Below are positions 41,330 to 48,870 of a stretch of DNA of 64,000 nt, piece after piece. Made by a program: the position numbers and the translations under genes. The DNA is taken from contig VYDH01000033.1 of the NCBI GenBank assembly GCA_009843525.1, positions 124,001 through 188,000 on the forward strand, in the 5' to 3' direction. This DNA comes from Acidimicrobiales bacterium (GTDB taxonomy: Bacteria; Actinomycetota; Acidimicrobiia; Acidimicrobiales; Poriferisodalaceae). The notes under the pieces are model-generated. The model saw only the letters and a program-made list of their open reading frames with translations. It had not been told where the DNA came from and did no database searches. How positions within the stretch are numbered: position 1 is the stretch's first letter; every line of letters starts with the position of its first letter.

Positions 41330-42121
41330 TCACGCTGAGCCGAGTTCGACGGAGCGGCGCGTGGCTGCTTCGACGGCCGCAGCGAATGCGGCGCGCACGC
41401 CGTGGCGCTCCAGCTCCCGGAGGCCAGCCGCCGTCGTGCCGCCCGGCGACGTCACGTCGGCACGCAGATCGGCCGGCGAACGTCCCTCAGCCAGCAGAGT
41501 CGCGGCACCCAGCAGAGTCTGGTTGGCCAATTCCACCGCCACCGGTCGTCCCAGGCCCATGAGCACGCCCGCCTCGATCATTGCCTCGGCCACCAGGAAG
41601 ACATACGCCGGTCCCGATCCCGACAGGCCGGTCACCGCATCCATCAGGTGCTCAGGGACGCGCACAACCCGGCCCACTGCACCAAGGATCTCTTCGGCCC
41701 ATCCGAGGTCATCTTCGGTGGCTCGGTCGTTGCCGCAGATCGCCGCCGCACCCTCGGACACCAGTGCGGGTGTGTTCGGCATGGCACGCACGATCGGGAC
41801 GCCGGTGCCGGCAGCGACGTCCAGCGTCGGGAGCGTGACCCCGGCGGCGATCGAGAGGATGCGGTCGGTGCCAGCGGCCGTGACTGCGGCGGCAACGGTC
41901 GGGATGACGTCGGGCTTGGTGGCGAGGATGGCGCCGGCAGAGGCCGCAACGTCACCGGACACAGCGATGCCGTAACGGTCGGCCAACTCATCACGGCGCG
42001 TGACAATCGGCTCAGCAACGCAGATGCTCTCGGCACTGCGGCCGGCTGCGAGCAATCCGCCCAGCAATGCTTCGCCCATCTTGCCGCCGCCGACGATCAG
42101 CAGTTCGACCTTGTCCGCCAT
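41330..42121 (-). CDS. proC: Pyrroline-5-carboxylate reductase
   Basis: 263-residue last enzyme of proline synthesis. NADP-binding loop is LLIVGGGKMGEALLGGLL; family signature LSGSGPAYVFLVAEAMIEAG and the TSPGGTTAAGLRELE motif follow. ATG at 42121 has a TACCGT -10 box 6 nt upstream, indicating leaderless transcription; an upstream frame to 42244 is not conserved. Confidence 0.97.
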   Translation of the reverse strand: MADKVELLIVGGGKMGEALLGGLLAAGRSAESICVAEPIVTRRDELADRYGIAVSGDVAASAGAILATKPDVIPTVAAAVTAAGTDRILSIAAGVTLPTLDVAAGTGVPIVRAMPNTPALVSEGAAAICGNDRATEDDLGWAEEILGAVGRVVRVPEHLMDAVTGLSGSGPAYVFLVAEAMIEAGVLMGLGRPVAVELANQTLLGAATLLAEGRSPADLRADVTSPGGTTAAGLRELERHGVRAAFAAAVEAATRRSVELGSA

Positions 42122-42127
42122 GCGGTC

Positions 42128-42133
42128 ACGGTA
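42128..42133 (-). promoter_or_regulatory. Likely -10 box (TACCGT) of leaderless proC
   Basis: TACCGT on the minus strand, 6 nt before the proC ATG, fits the TANNNT box of a leaderless promoter. Confidence 0.6.
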
Positions 42134-42170
42134 CCGGACCGCATCGGGACCACTGCCTAGCCAATGGCGG

Positions 42171-42231
42171 TGCCGGGGCACTCGCGGTGAGTGGGACGCT
42201 TCCCTGCGGCCTGCTGGCGAGTGCCCCGGCA
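42171..42231. repeat. 15-bp perfect inverted repeat, intergenic hairpin
   Basis: TGCCGGGGCACTCGC (42171-42185) and its exact reverse complement (42217-42231) enclose a 31-nt loop. It lies between the YbjN-like gene and proC. No run of T follows on either strand, so it is not a canonical intrinsic terminator; it may end transcription of mshA-ybjN in a T-less manner or be a dispersed palindrome. A hairpin of the same build is at 50931-50996. The following 42232-42282 is relatively AT-rich with no other signal. Confidence 0.7.
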
Positions 42232-42282
42232 AGTACCAAATCAATCAGAAATCAATGAAAGGCGTCAAATGATTTTCGCGGG

Positions 42283-42759
42283 TTACTGCTGGAAACCGAG
42301 GCGGATCAGCGTCGTGAAATCACGCTCGATGTACGCCCACAGCGACCCGACGATCCGGTCCAGCTCGTCTTCGTCGACGCAGTGGGTGGGCAGCTCCCCC
42401 GTCAGATACACGGCATCCTCGGGGCCGACGCCGTATTGAGCGCCCACCAGTGAATAGTTGCGGCGCAGGACGAAGTCGGCCACCACCTCCGCCCGATGCT
42501 GTGGCGTCGGGAGGACGTAGGACTCGTAGGCCAGCGTGCGCTGGCGCAGCGTCAACCAGATAGCGATGACATCTCGTGACTCCCCGGCCAGACGCACATA
42601 CCAGCGCCGCGGCACCTCGGGGTCACGGGTCACGTCGAGCAGCATCGGGCGTTCGTCGGGACCGCCGTCGGCCTGTGAGCGGGCCCAGTCCGCGAGCCAG
42701 TCGTCCATGCGGCCCTCGAGCCGGTCGAGCTCGGCGTCGGTAGCCGGCCGGCGGGTCAT
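42283..42759 (-). CDS. YbjN-domain protein (type III secretion chaperone-like fold)
   Basis: 158 residues resembling the YbjN/CesT-like family: LDVTRDPEVPRRWYVRLAGESRDVIAIWLTLRQRTLAYESYVLP, then an N-R-N-Y-S-L-V-G stretch and a C-terminal helix (DELDRIVGSLWAYIERDF). In mycobacteria a YbjN-like gene (Rv0487) likewise follows mshA (Rv0486). Starts 19 nt after the mshA stop, so the two form an operon. Molecular function unknown. Confidence 0.75.
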   Translation of the reverse strand: MTRRPATDAELDRLEGRMDDWLADWARSQADGGPDERPMLLDVTRDPEVPRRWYVRLAGESRDVIAIWLTLRQRTLAYESYVLPTPQHRAEVVADFVLRRNYSLVGAQYGVGPEDAVYLTGELPTHCVDEDELDRIVGSLWAYIERDFTTLIRLGFQQ

Positions 42760-42778
42760 GGGGCGCTTGTGGTGAGCG

Positions 42779-44050
42779 TCACAGGCAGGCGACGAGCTCG
42801 CGCCGGGCCGCGGTGTCCAGCACTTCCAGCGCTACGGCCGCACTCGCCCGCCAGTTGTAGCGCTCGGCGCGGCGAGAACCGGCGTCGCCGAGGCGCAGCG
42901 CCAGCAGCGGATCAGCGAGGATGTCGATGACCCGGCGGGCGAACGCGTCGCTGCTGCGGTCGGCGATGAGGTAACCGGTATCGCCCTCCACGACGTTGTC
43001 GCGCAGACCGCCGACATCGGACGCCACGACCGGTGTGCCGCAAGCTGCGGCTTCGAGCGCGACCAATCCGAACGATTCCGAACGGCTGGGCACCAAGCAC
43101 ACGTCGGCGGCCCGGTAGTAGGTCGACAGCAGGTAGTGCGGGAGCGGATCGACGAACCGCACATGGTCCGTAACCGCCAAGTCGTCCGTCAGGGCCTTCA
43201 AGCGGGCCAGTGTGACCTCGCCCTCCGGACCGCTGGGCCCTCCCACGATGACGAGCTGGGTATGGGCCCCCGCCGCACCAGCAGCTCTTGTGGCTGCGAG
43301 CGTTTCAATCGCCAATTCGGCGCCCTTCAGTGGCTGCAGGCGGCCGACGAACAGCAGCACCGGTCCTTGCGGGAGGCCGATCGCCGCACGCGCCGCATGG
43401 CGCTGACCCGGCGCGAACATTGCCCGGTCGACGCCGGGTGTCAGCACGTGGAGGCGCTCGGGCGCGACGTCGTACAACGATCTGAGCTGGGCAGCCTCAG
43501 CGGCGCCGGAGGTGAACACGACGTCCGCGCAGTCGATGACTCGTTGCTCAGCGTCGCCGCGGTGGCGCGGCTCGGCATCGCCGTTGCTCGTCTTGACGCG
43601 CCCCAGCGTGTGAAAGGTGACCGCCAGGGGAATGTCGAGGCGGTGCTTGAGCTGATGCCCGGCCATTCCGCTCAACCAGTAGTGAGCGTGAATGGCGTCG
43701 ACCGGGCGGTGTGCGAGGTGCTCGCCGACTCTGCCGGCAAATGCCGACACGACCGCCGGCAGATCATCCTTGTCGAGCGATGGGGCGCCGGCATCGATGT
43801 GGAATACCACCACGCCCGACTCCACTTCGAGCTGGTCGGGCTGCGATGGATCGGTGCGGCGTGTGTAGATGTCGCAGTCGACACCGAGATGCGCCAGCGC
43901 GGCAGTGAGTTCGCGCACGTACACGTTCAAGCCGCCGCCATCACCGCTGCCGGGCTGGCGCAACGGCGAGGTGTGCATGCACAACACGGCAACCCGCAAT
44001 ACGCGACCGTGCTCGCCGAGCATCTGGCGGTCGGGTGCTTCGGGTGCCAC
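42779..44050 (-). CDS. mshA: D-inositol-3-phosphate glycosyltransferase (mycothiol synthesis)
   Basis: 423-residue GT4 enzyme joining N-acetylglucosamine to inositol 3-phosphate, first step of mycothiol, the thiol of Actinobacteria. Motifs are PGSGDGGGLNVYVREL, IHAHYWLSGMAGHQL, FTSGAAEAAQL and the donor-site SRSESFGLVALEAAACGTPVVASDVGGLRD. GTG at 44050 has a TAGCGT box 8 nt upstream (leaderless). Good lineage marker. Confidence 0.95.
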   Translation of the reverse strand: MAPEAPDRQMLGEHGRVLRVAVLCMHTSPLRQPGSGDGGGLNVYVRELTAALAHLGVDCDIYTRRTDPSQPDQLEVESGVVVFHIDAGAPSLDKDDLPAVVSAFAGRVGEHLAHRPVDAIHAHYWLSGMAGHQLKHRLDIPLAVTFHTLGRVKTSNGDAEPRHRGDAEQRVIDCADVVFTSGAAEAAQLRSLYDVAPERLHVLTPGVDRAMFAPGQRHAARAAIGLPQGPVLLFVGRLQPLKGAELAIETLAATRAAGAAGAHTQLVIVGGPSGPEGEVTLARLKALTDDLAVTDHVRFVDPLPHYLLSTYYRAADVCLVPSRSESFGLVALEAAACGTPVVASDVGGLRDNVVEGDTGYLIADRSSDAFARRVIDILADPLLALRLGDAGSRRAERYNWRASAAVALEVLDTAARRELVACL

Positions 44051-44058
44051 GGCCGATA

Positions 44059-44064
44059 ACGCTA
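44059..44064 (-). promoter_or_regulatory. Likely -10 box (TAGCGT) of leaderless mshA
   Basis: TAGCGT on the minus strand, 8 nt before the mshA GTG, fits a leaderless promoter. Confidence 0.55.
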
Positions 44065-44122
44065 CGCAGATCGCCGCAGCGTCACGAACTGAGTGAACCG
44101 CCGCTCCGCGCCGGGCGGACGT

Positions 44123-45136
44123 TCAGATGGCGAGGAGCCCCAAGCCCCACATCCACGCCAGGGCCGTGACGCTCAGCGAATCGAGCCTGCGCACGGCCCA
44201 CTCGGTGGCCAGTCGCTGCCACGCTCGCTGGAGCCCGGCGGCGGAGTCCGCTGCGCTGCGGCCGGCGGCTGATCGACTGTCGGCGTTCTGCTTGTCTGCT
44301 TGGAGATGCTCTCGACGCGCGGCGAGCGCCGTGTGCGGCCGGGCGAGCGCGGGGCCGAGCGGCAGCGTCAGCGCCGCGAGCACGCCGAACTTGGTGACAT
44401 CGGCGGGCGCAAACGGCGGCACGCTCAAGCCGGTCAGGGCAAAGACGGCGATCACAGCAGCGATCGCTCCCATCAGCGGACCGCGCAGTCCCGGCTGCCG
44501 ACCCGATGCACTGAGGTGAGCACTGGCGTCGTAAGCCGCGGCGGCACTCACGAGCACGAATGCCGCTCCCAGCGAATAGCGGGCGACGGCCGCCAAGCAC
44601 GCAGCCGTGACGCCGACCTGCATCCACGTGCGAATCAGCAGTCCCGCACCGGCCAGAAACCGCAACGGTGACGCCTGTCCCCCGAGCACAGCCCCGCCTG
44701 GGCCGCGGGGTCGCAAGGCTGCGACCACGATGAAGCTGGCGGCGACCGCCGCGCCGACAACAACCCCTGCGAGGCGGGTGTCGAGGACACCGGCGAATCC
44801 GACTGCGCCGGCAAGCGCGGCAGCGGGCAGCCGGTGACTCTGGGGAAGCACCATCGACTCGGCAATCTGCAGTCTCGCCCCGGTTCCCCTCGACGGTGGA
44901 CGTGTCGCTTCGGCGCGGCTGCAAACGCTCGCCGCCTGCCAGGCGCCGAGCATCGCTACCGCTGTCATGGCGATGCCGAACGTCGCCGCCCCCGCCCACA
45001 AGACACCGATCAGCCCGGCGAACCAGATCAGTCCTCCACTGATGGTGGCATCCTCCAATGCGACCGCAGGGCCGAGCCACTGCGCTGCTGCAGAGGTTCG
45101 CGGCCGCGCCGGCCCAAGCTCCGGCGACGCTGCCAC
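44123..45136 (-). CDS. Polytopic membrane protein of unknown function
   Basis: 337 residues with about seven to eight hydrophobic segments and a ~60-residue hydrophilic C-terminal region before a last helix. The stretch FVLVSAAAAYDASAHLSASG faintly recalls the region before the catalytic motif of CdsA-type cytidylyltransferases, but the diagnostic motif is missing, so no function is assigned. GTG at 45136 lies 14 nt after the moaD-like stop, making an operon. High Ala content (about one in five). Confidence 0.7.
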   Translation of the reverse strand: MAASPELGPARPRTSAAAQWLGPAVALEDATISGGLIWFAGLIGVLWAGAATFGIAMTAVAMLGAWQAASVCSRAEATRPPSRGTGARLQIAESMVLPQSHRLPAAALAGAVGFAGVLDTRLAGVVVGAAVAASFIVVAALRPRGPGGAVLGGQASPLRFLAGAGLLIRTWMQVGVTAACLAAVARYSLGAAFVLVSAAAAYDASAHLSASGRQPGLRGPLMGAIAAVIAVFALTGLSVPPFAPADVTKFGVLAALTLPLGPALARPHTALAARREHLQADKQNADSRSAAGRSAADSAAGLQRAWQRLATEWAVRRLDSLSVTALAWMWGLGLLAI

Positions 45137-45150
45137 CGTGCAGCCGCCGC

Positions 45151-45393
45151 TCAGCCGCCCGAGACGGGCGGCAGGACGGCGATCTCGTCTCCGGTGCTGA
45201 GCTGCGACTCCCCGAGCGCCGGTTCGCCGTTCAGCCAGACCCTGCTGGCGGCCAGCACAGCACTGAAGCCCTCGCCGAAGCTCGCCTTCGCCCAGTCCAG
45301 TGCCTCGGCGACCGAGGACGCCTCGATCTGAGTGCTGCCGACGCCAGCCGCTTCGCGCGCCCCCGCGAACAGGCGGATCGTCACCGTCGGCAT
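45151..45393 (-). CDS. MoaD/ThiS-family sulfur carrier protein
   Basis: 80-residue beta-grasp protein ending in the diagnostic Gly-Gly (AVLPPVSGG), the site of thiocarboxylation. N-terminus is MPTVTIRLFAGAREAAGV, closest to MoaD of molybdopterin synthase; no moaE or activating enzyme is nearby. ATG at 45393 has TAGCAT 7 nt upstream (leaderless). The frame extends upstream to 45690 only as an Arg-rich artefact. Confidence 0.88.
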   Translation of the reverse strand: MPTVTIRLFAGAREAAGVGSTQIEASSVAEALDWAKASFGEGFSAVLAASRVWLNGEPALGESQLSTGDEIAVLPPVSGG

Positions 45394-45400
45394 CGCCGCG

Positions 45401-45406
45401 ATGCTA
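45401..45406 (-). promoter_or_regulatory. Likely -10 box (TAGCAT) of leaderless moaD-like gene
   Basis: TAGCAT on the minus strand, 7 nt before the ATG; divergent from the phosphatase promoter box at 45442-45447. Confidence 0.6.
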
Positions 45407-45441
45407 CCGATCACGTCCCAGAGGCAGCGAGGATGAGCCTC

Positions 45442-45447
45442 TAGGGT
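45442..45447 (+). promoter_or_regulatory. Likely -10 box (TAGGGT) of leaderless histidine phosphatase gene
   Basis: TAGGGT, 8 nt before the GTG at 45456, fits a leaderless promoter. Confidence 0.55.
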
Positions 45448-45455
45448 CGGGCGCC

Positions 45456-46160
45456 GTGACACAGCATTCAGAGTTGCTGGCGGTGCGGCATGGTCAATCC
45501 GAATGGAACCTGCGCGGCCGCTGGCAGGGACAGGCCGATCCCGTATTGACCGATCTCGGCGAGCGACAGGCGGAGATTGCCGCCGACGCCTTGGCAACGA
45601 CTCTCGCTGCCGCGGACGACAGCTGGCGGACGCCGGTGATGCGGGGGCGCGATCTGCACACCGGTCGGCATGCGTTCGACCTGCCCGCATTCGACCTGAT
45701 CGTCTCCAGCGATCTGCAACGGGCGCGGCGGACCGCCGAGATCATTGCCAAGCAGCTCGGCGTGAGCGACGTGGTGACCGATGAGGCACTGCGCGAGCGC
45801 AGTGCGGGACCGTGGGAAGGCCTCACCCGGGCCGAAATCGACGAGGGCTGGCCCGGCGATGTCGCAGCGAGGAGGTGGCCGCCGGGCTTCGAGTCTGAAG
45901 ACAGCATTGCCCGGCGGCTGTTGCCGGCGTTGCGTCGGCATATGTCTGTCTGCGGCCGCGTCCTGCTCGTGGGCCACGCGGGTGTGCTCAAGACGATCGA
46001 CGCGCGGGTGGGTCTCGGCGACGAGCGGGTGCCGAACCTGGCAGGCCGCTGGTACTGGCTCGACGGCGCTGCAGCCGACGCCGCCTGGAGCTGGGATCAG
46101 CTGGAGCCCCGCAACCGAGTCGAACTGGTCTCGTCGAGCATCGACCTCACCATCGAGTAG
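45456..46160 (+). CDS. Histidine phosphatase (phosphoglycerate mutase-like)
   Basis: 234 residues. Catalytic motif LLAVRHGQSEWNLRGRWQG, the acid motif EALRERSAGPWEGLTRAEI and the second histidine in VLLVGHAGVLKTID. An insert near residue 55 (DDSWRTPVMRGRDLH) is unusual. Mycobacteria carry gpm1 near mshA, but this protein is more like the broad-specificity phosphatases. GTG at 45456 agrees with a leaderless promoter; earlier codons in the frame are Arg-rich artefact. Confidence 0.85.
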   Translation: MTQHSELLAVRHGQSEWNLRGRWQGQADPVLTDLGERQAEIAADALATTLAAADDSWRTPVMRGRDLHTGRHAFDLPAFDLIVSSDLQRARRTAEIIAKQLGVSDVVTDEALRERSAGPWEGLTRAEIDEGWPGDVAARRWPPGFESEDSIARRLLPALRRHMSVCGRVLLVGHAGVLKTIDARVGLGDERVPNLAGRWYWLDGAAADAAWSWDQLEPRNRVELVSSSIDLTIE

Positions 46161-46187
46161 CCGCGCTGGCTCTCAGGACGCCGCCAC

Positions 46188-46385
46188 TCAGGACTCAGTG
46201 AGCCAGGCCGTTGCCGCTGCGGCATCGATGTCGTCGTCGGCCAGCAGGCTCAAGGTTCGCTCGGCTCGTGCCAGATCGTCCTCGATGGCATCCAGCTCGG
46301 CGTCGCTCAGCAGCTCCGACTCGGGGGGCGCAGCGGGAGTCGCGGCCGGCGAAGGCGGCTCTTCGGGCCCGGATGCTGGAGACAC
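46188..46385 (-). CDS. Small acidic protein, unknown
   Basis: 65 residues: a Pro/Ala-rich start then an acidic helix ELLSDAELDAIEDDLARAER and a C-terminal DDDIDAAAATAWL. No family recognised. GTG at 46385 has TAGCCT 7 nt upstream, the leaderless pattern of its neighbours, which is the best evidence that it is real. Confidence 0.5.
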   Translation of the reverse strand: MSPASGPEEPPSPAATPAAPPESELLSDAELDAIEDDLARAERTLSLLADDDIDAAAATAWLTES

Positions 46386-46392
46386 TGGCGTC

Positions 46393-46398
46393 AGGCTA
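46393..46398 (-). promoter_or_regulatory. Likely -10 box (TAGCCT) of small acidic gene
   Basis: TAGCCT on the minus strand, 7 nt before the GTG at 46385. Confidence 0.5.
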
Positions 46399-46465
46399 GA
46401 GCGAGAAGCCCCGCCAGTAGCCTCGATACGAGTGCCGGAGCGCCGGATCGGTGCCTGCGGACATC

Positions 46466-46538
46466 GGGCCGCTAGCTCATCGGGTAGAGCAGGGGACTTT
46501 TAATCCCAAGGTGCCGGGTTCGAGTCCCGGGCGGCCTA
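46466..46538 (+). tRNA. tRNA-Lys (anticodon UUU)
   Basis: 73-nt cloverleaf. Acceptor arms GGGCCGC and GCGGCCT pair with one G-U at the top; D arm TAGCTCATCGGGTAGAGC; anticodon loop CTTTTAA reading TTT; T arm CCGGG-TTCGAGT-CCCGG; discriminator A. The first anticodon-stem pair is G-A. CCA is not encoded and must be added. It lies between the small acidic gene and dut. Confidence 0.97.
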
Positions 46539-46581
46539 CCGCAGCAGCAATCGCCGGCATCGAGCCAGCTCAGGCCTCACC

Positions 46582-46587
46582 TACAGT
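46582..46587 (+). promoter_or_regulatory. Likely -10 box (TACAGT) of leaderless dut
   Basis: TACAGT, 7 nt before the GTG at 46595; this spacing decides between three adjacent GTG codons for the dut start. Confidence 0.6.
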
Positions 46588-46594
46588 GCTCGCC

Positions 46595-47032
46595 GTGGTG
46601 GCAGTTCCGATACGGCGACTCGACCCCGACCTTCCGCTTCCGGCGTACGCCAAGCCCGGCGACGCAGGATGCGACCTGCTGGCCGCCGAGACGGTCACGC
46701 TGGCCGCAGCCGGCGGCCGGGCCATGGTGCCTACCGGTATCGCTGTGGCAATCCCGCCCGGCTACGCAGGTTTCGTGCAGCCCCGCAGCGGGTTGGCGTG
46801 GCGGCACGGGGTCACCTGCGTCAACTCGCCTGGCTTGATCGACAGCGGCTACCGGGACGAGCTGCGGGTGCTGCTGCTGAACACCGATCCCAGCGAGTCC
46901 TACGAAATCCAGCGCGGCGACCGGATCGCCCAGCTGGTCATACAGCGCGTCGAGCAAGCCGAGTGGCACGAGGTGGAAACGCTCGACGAGACCGAGCGGG
47001 GCCTTGGAGGGTTCGGGCACTCGGGTCGCTGA
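46595..47032 (+). CDS. dut: Deoxyuridine 5'-triphosphate nucleotidohydrolase
   Basis: 145-residue trimeric dUTPase, removing dUTP and giving dUMP. All five motifs are present in order: [50 protein letters not shown] and the C-terminal P-loop-like [14 protein letters not shown] at 46595 matches the family start and the leaderless box. Confidence 0.97.
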   Translation: MVAVPIRRLDPDLPLPAYAKPGDAGCDLLAAETVTLAAAGGRAMVPTGIAVAIPPGYAGFVQPRSGLAWRHGVTCVNSPGLIDSGYRDELRVLLLNTDPSESYEIQRGDRIAQLVIQRVEQAEWHEVETLDETERGLGGFGHSGR

Positions 47033-47084
47033 AGCCAGGCATCGTTCGCTTCGGTTGTCACACCCCATCTGTAGCCATGTCAGC

Positions 47085-47375
47085 ATGGCCACGAAGCCGC
47101 CGACGCAGCCACCGCTCACCCTGTTCGATGTGTCTCAGTTCGAATTCGAGACCGATCACACGGCCAAAGCGCCATCGCGGCCCCCGTCCACGGGGCTGGC
47201 GACCAGCGGCCTTGCTGTCGCAGGCGCTGCTCGAAGGATCGCGAGCGCCGAAGTCGTGAAGGCCCGCAGGCGCCGCGCCCGTGCGCGTCTGGCGAAGCGT
47301 CGTTACCTCGCTGACACCGAGGGTTACGAGCGCATCGAGCAAACTCGCCGCGCCTTGAGCCTCGTGGCCGACTAG
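47085..47375 (+). CDS. Small basic protein, unknown
   Basis: 96 residues: MATKPPTQPPLTLFDVSQFE, then a Gly/Ala stretch and a strongly basic helix (VKARRRRARARLAKRRYL). No family recognised; nucleic acid binding is possible from charge alone. Its stop overlaps the 3' end of the potassium channel gene by 4 nt (convergent). Confidence 0.5.
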   Translation: MATKPPTQPPLTLFDVSQFEFETDHTAKAPSRPPSTGLATSGLAVAGAARRIASAEVVKARRRRARARLAKRRYLADTEGYERIEQTRRALSLVAD

Positions 47376-48187
47376 CGCTCGCCGTCGCCGGCTGCGTCTT
47401 GACGCAGGGCAGCCTCGGCCATGTGCGCTCCGCCGATCTGGTGCGGGTTGATGACGCGATCGGCACCGGCTTGTTGCAGCTTCGGCAACGCGTCGCCCGA
47501 ATTGGCTCTCGCCACGATGAACAGCTCGGGGCACAGGGCGCGGGCGCTCAAGGCCACATAGAGATTGTCGGCGTCGGAATCCAAAGCCACCACCAGCGAA
47601 CTGGCCCGCTCGAGCCCGGCATTCCGCAAGGTGCTGTCGTGGGTGGCGTCGCCGGGCACCAAGTGCAGATCACCGGGATCGACGTCGGAGTCACTGTCGA
47701 TGAGCACCACATCGGTGCCTGCGTCGATCATTGCCGCGGCGATGGCTTGGCCGACTTGGCCGTAGCCGCAGACCACCGCGTGGCCGGAAAGACTGTCGAT
47801 GGAGCGCTGCATGCGTCGCCTCCTGATGTGGTCGTCGAGCCGTCCCTCGAACAGCATTTCAATGACAACACCGACGGTGTACAGCGACGTGCCGGTGCCG
47901 AGCAGGATGAGTGCGATCGTGAAGATCTGGTAGCGGCCTCCTGTGCCCGCCGGATCGCTGTAGCCAACCGTCGAGACGGTGATGACCGTCTGATACAGCG
48001 CGTCGAGCGGATCGAGGCCGAGCAGCACATAACCCGTCGTGCCGGCTGCCAAGATGACCGCGAGCACCGTGAGGCCGGCAATGAGCCGCTCAACGGGCTC
48101 AAGGCCGCCGGAAACGAGGCGCCGCCGCGATCCGCCGCGAGATCGCTGAGCGCGGCGCGCCTGCCGTCGTCCCAACACGACCTTCAT
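47372..48187 (-). CDS. Two-helix potassium channel with RCK (TrkA-N) domain
   Basis: 271 residues. A basic N-terminus, helix, pore loop with selectivity filter TVITVSTVGYSD, second helix, then a cytosolic Rossmann RCK domain opening HAVVCGYGQVGQAIAAAMI with acidic VVLIDSDSD. The architecture is that of MthK-like ligand-gated channels. ATG at 48187 has TAGCGT 7 nt upstream; the frame continues to 48232 but would overlap the divergent orn promoter. Confidence 0.92.
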   Translation of the reverse strand: MKVVLGRRQARRAQRSRGGSRRRLVSGGLEPVERLIAGLTVLAVILAAGTTGYVLLGLDPLDALYQTVITVSTVGYSDPAGTGGRYQIFTIALILLGTGTSLYTVGVVIEMLFEGRLDDHIRRRRMQRSIDSLSGHAVVCGYGQVGQAIAAAMIDAGTDVVLIDSDSDVDPGDLHLVPGDATHDSTLRNAGLERASSLVVALDSDADNLYVALSARALCPELFIVARANSGDALPKLQQAGADRVINPHQIGGAHMAEAALRQDAAGDGER

Positions 48188-48194
48188 CGATGGA

Positions 48195-48200
48195 ACGCTA
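48195..48200 (-). promoter_or_regulatory. Likely -10 box (TAGCGT) of leaderless potassium channel gene
   Basis: TAGCGT on the minus strand, 7 nt before the ATG; back-to-back with the orn promoter box at 48227-48232. Confidence 0.6.
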
Positions 48201-48226
48201 TTGCGGCCAGCAGCCCGGGTCGTGCC

Positions 48227-48232
48227 TACCAT
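48227..48232 (+). promoter_or_regulatory. Likely -10 box (TACCAT) of leaderless orn
   Basis: TACCAT, 7 nt before the GTG at 48240; this places the start downstream of the ATG at 48231 that overlaps the box. Confidence 0.5.
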
Positions 48233-48239
48233 GCAGCCC

Positions 48240-48839
48240 GTGATGGTCTGGCTTGACCTGGAGATGACCGGGTTGGATCACCGGCGCCATCGGATCGTGG
48301 AGATCGCGACAGTGATCACCGACGATGCCCTCGACGTGATTGCCACTGGACCGTCGTTGGTCATCGGGGCATCCCAAGCCGACCTGGACGCGATGGACCC
48401 GGAAGTCCACACCATGCATGCCAGCACCGGGCTGCTCGACGAGATCGGAGTGTCGCAGATCACCGTGGCCGAAGCGCAGGAACGCACGCTCGCGTTCGTG
48501 ACCGAACACGTTCCCGAGCCGCGCACCGCTCCGCTGTGCGGCAATTCGATCGGGACCGACCGTCGCTTTTTGGACCAGTACATGCCGGCGCTGGAAGAGC
48601 ACCTGCACTATCGGGTGGTCGACGTGTCGTCGATCAAGGAGCTCGCCAAGCGCTGGCGGCCAACCATCGCTGCGGCCTGGGCGGATCTGAGCCGATCCCG
48701 CGCCGGCACCACCAAGCATCGGGCGCTCGACGACGTGCTCGAAAGCATCGATGAACTGCGCTTCTACCGCGACCAGTGGCTTCAGCCGAGTGCGACTGGC
48801 CCGGCCGCCGAGCCCGACACAGAATCGAACGCTCCTTAG
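48240..48839 (+). CDS. orn: Oligoribonuclease
   Basis: About 199-residue DEDDh 3'-5' exonuclease that finishes RNA and pGpG degradation. Catalytic motif VMVWLDLEMTGLDHRRHRIVEIA, then LCGNSIGTDRRFLDQYMP and the C-terminal HRALDDVLESIDELRFYR with the catalytic His-Asp. GTG at 48240 chosen from the leaderless box; ATG 48231 and 48243 are close alternatives. Confidence 0.96.
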   Translation: MMVWLDLEMTGLDHRRHRIVEIATVITDDALDVIATGPSLVIGASQADLDAMDPEVHTMHASTGLLDEIGVSQITVAEAQERTLAFVTEHVPEPRTAPLCGNSIGTDRRFLDQYMPALEEHLHYRVVDVSSIKELAKRWRPTIAAAWADLSRSRAGTTKHRALDDVLESIDELRFYRDQWLQPSATGPAAEPDTESNAP

Positions 48840-48857
48840 AAGGTTGGGGCGGCTCGC

Positions 48858-48863
48858 TAGTCT
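48858..48863 (+). promoter_or_regulatory. Likely -10 box (TAGTCT) of leaderless hydrolase gene
   Basis: TAGTCT, exactly 7 nt before the GTG at 48871. Confidence 0.6.
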
Positions 48864-48870
48864 GCACCCC

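Noticed and set aside
44123-45136. CdsA-type phosphatidate cytidylyltransferase
   Set aside because: Only a faint local resemblance; the conserved catalytic motif near the C-terminus is not present.
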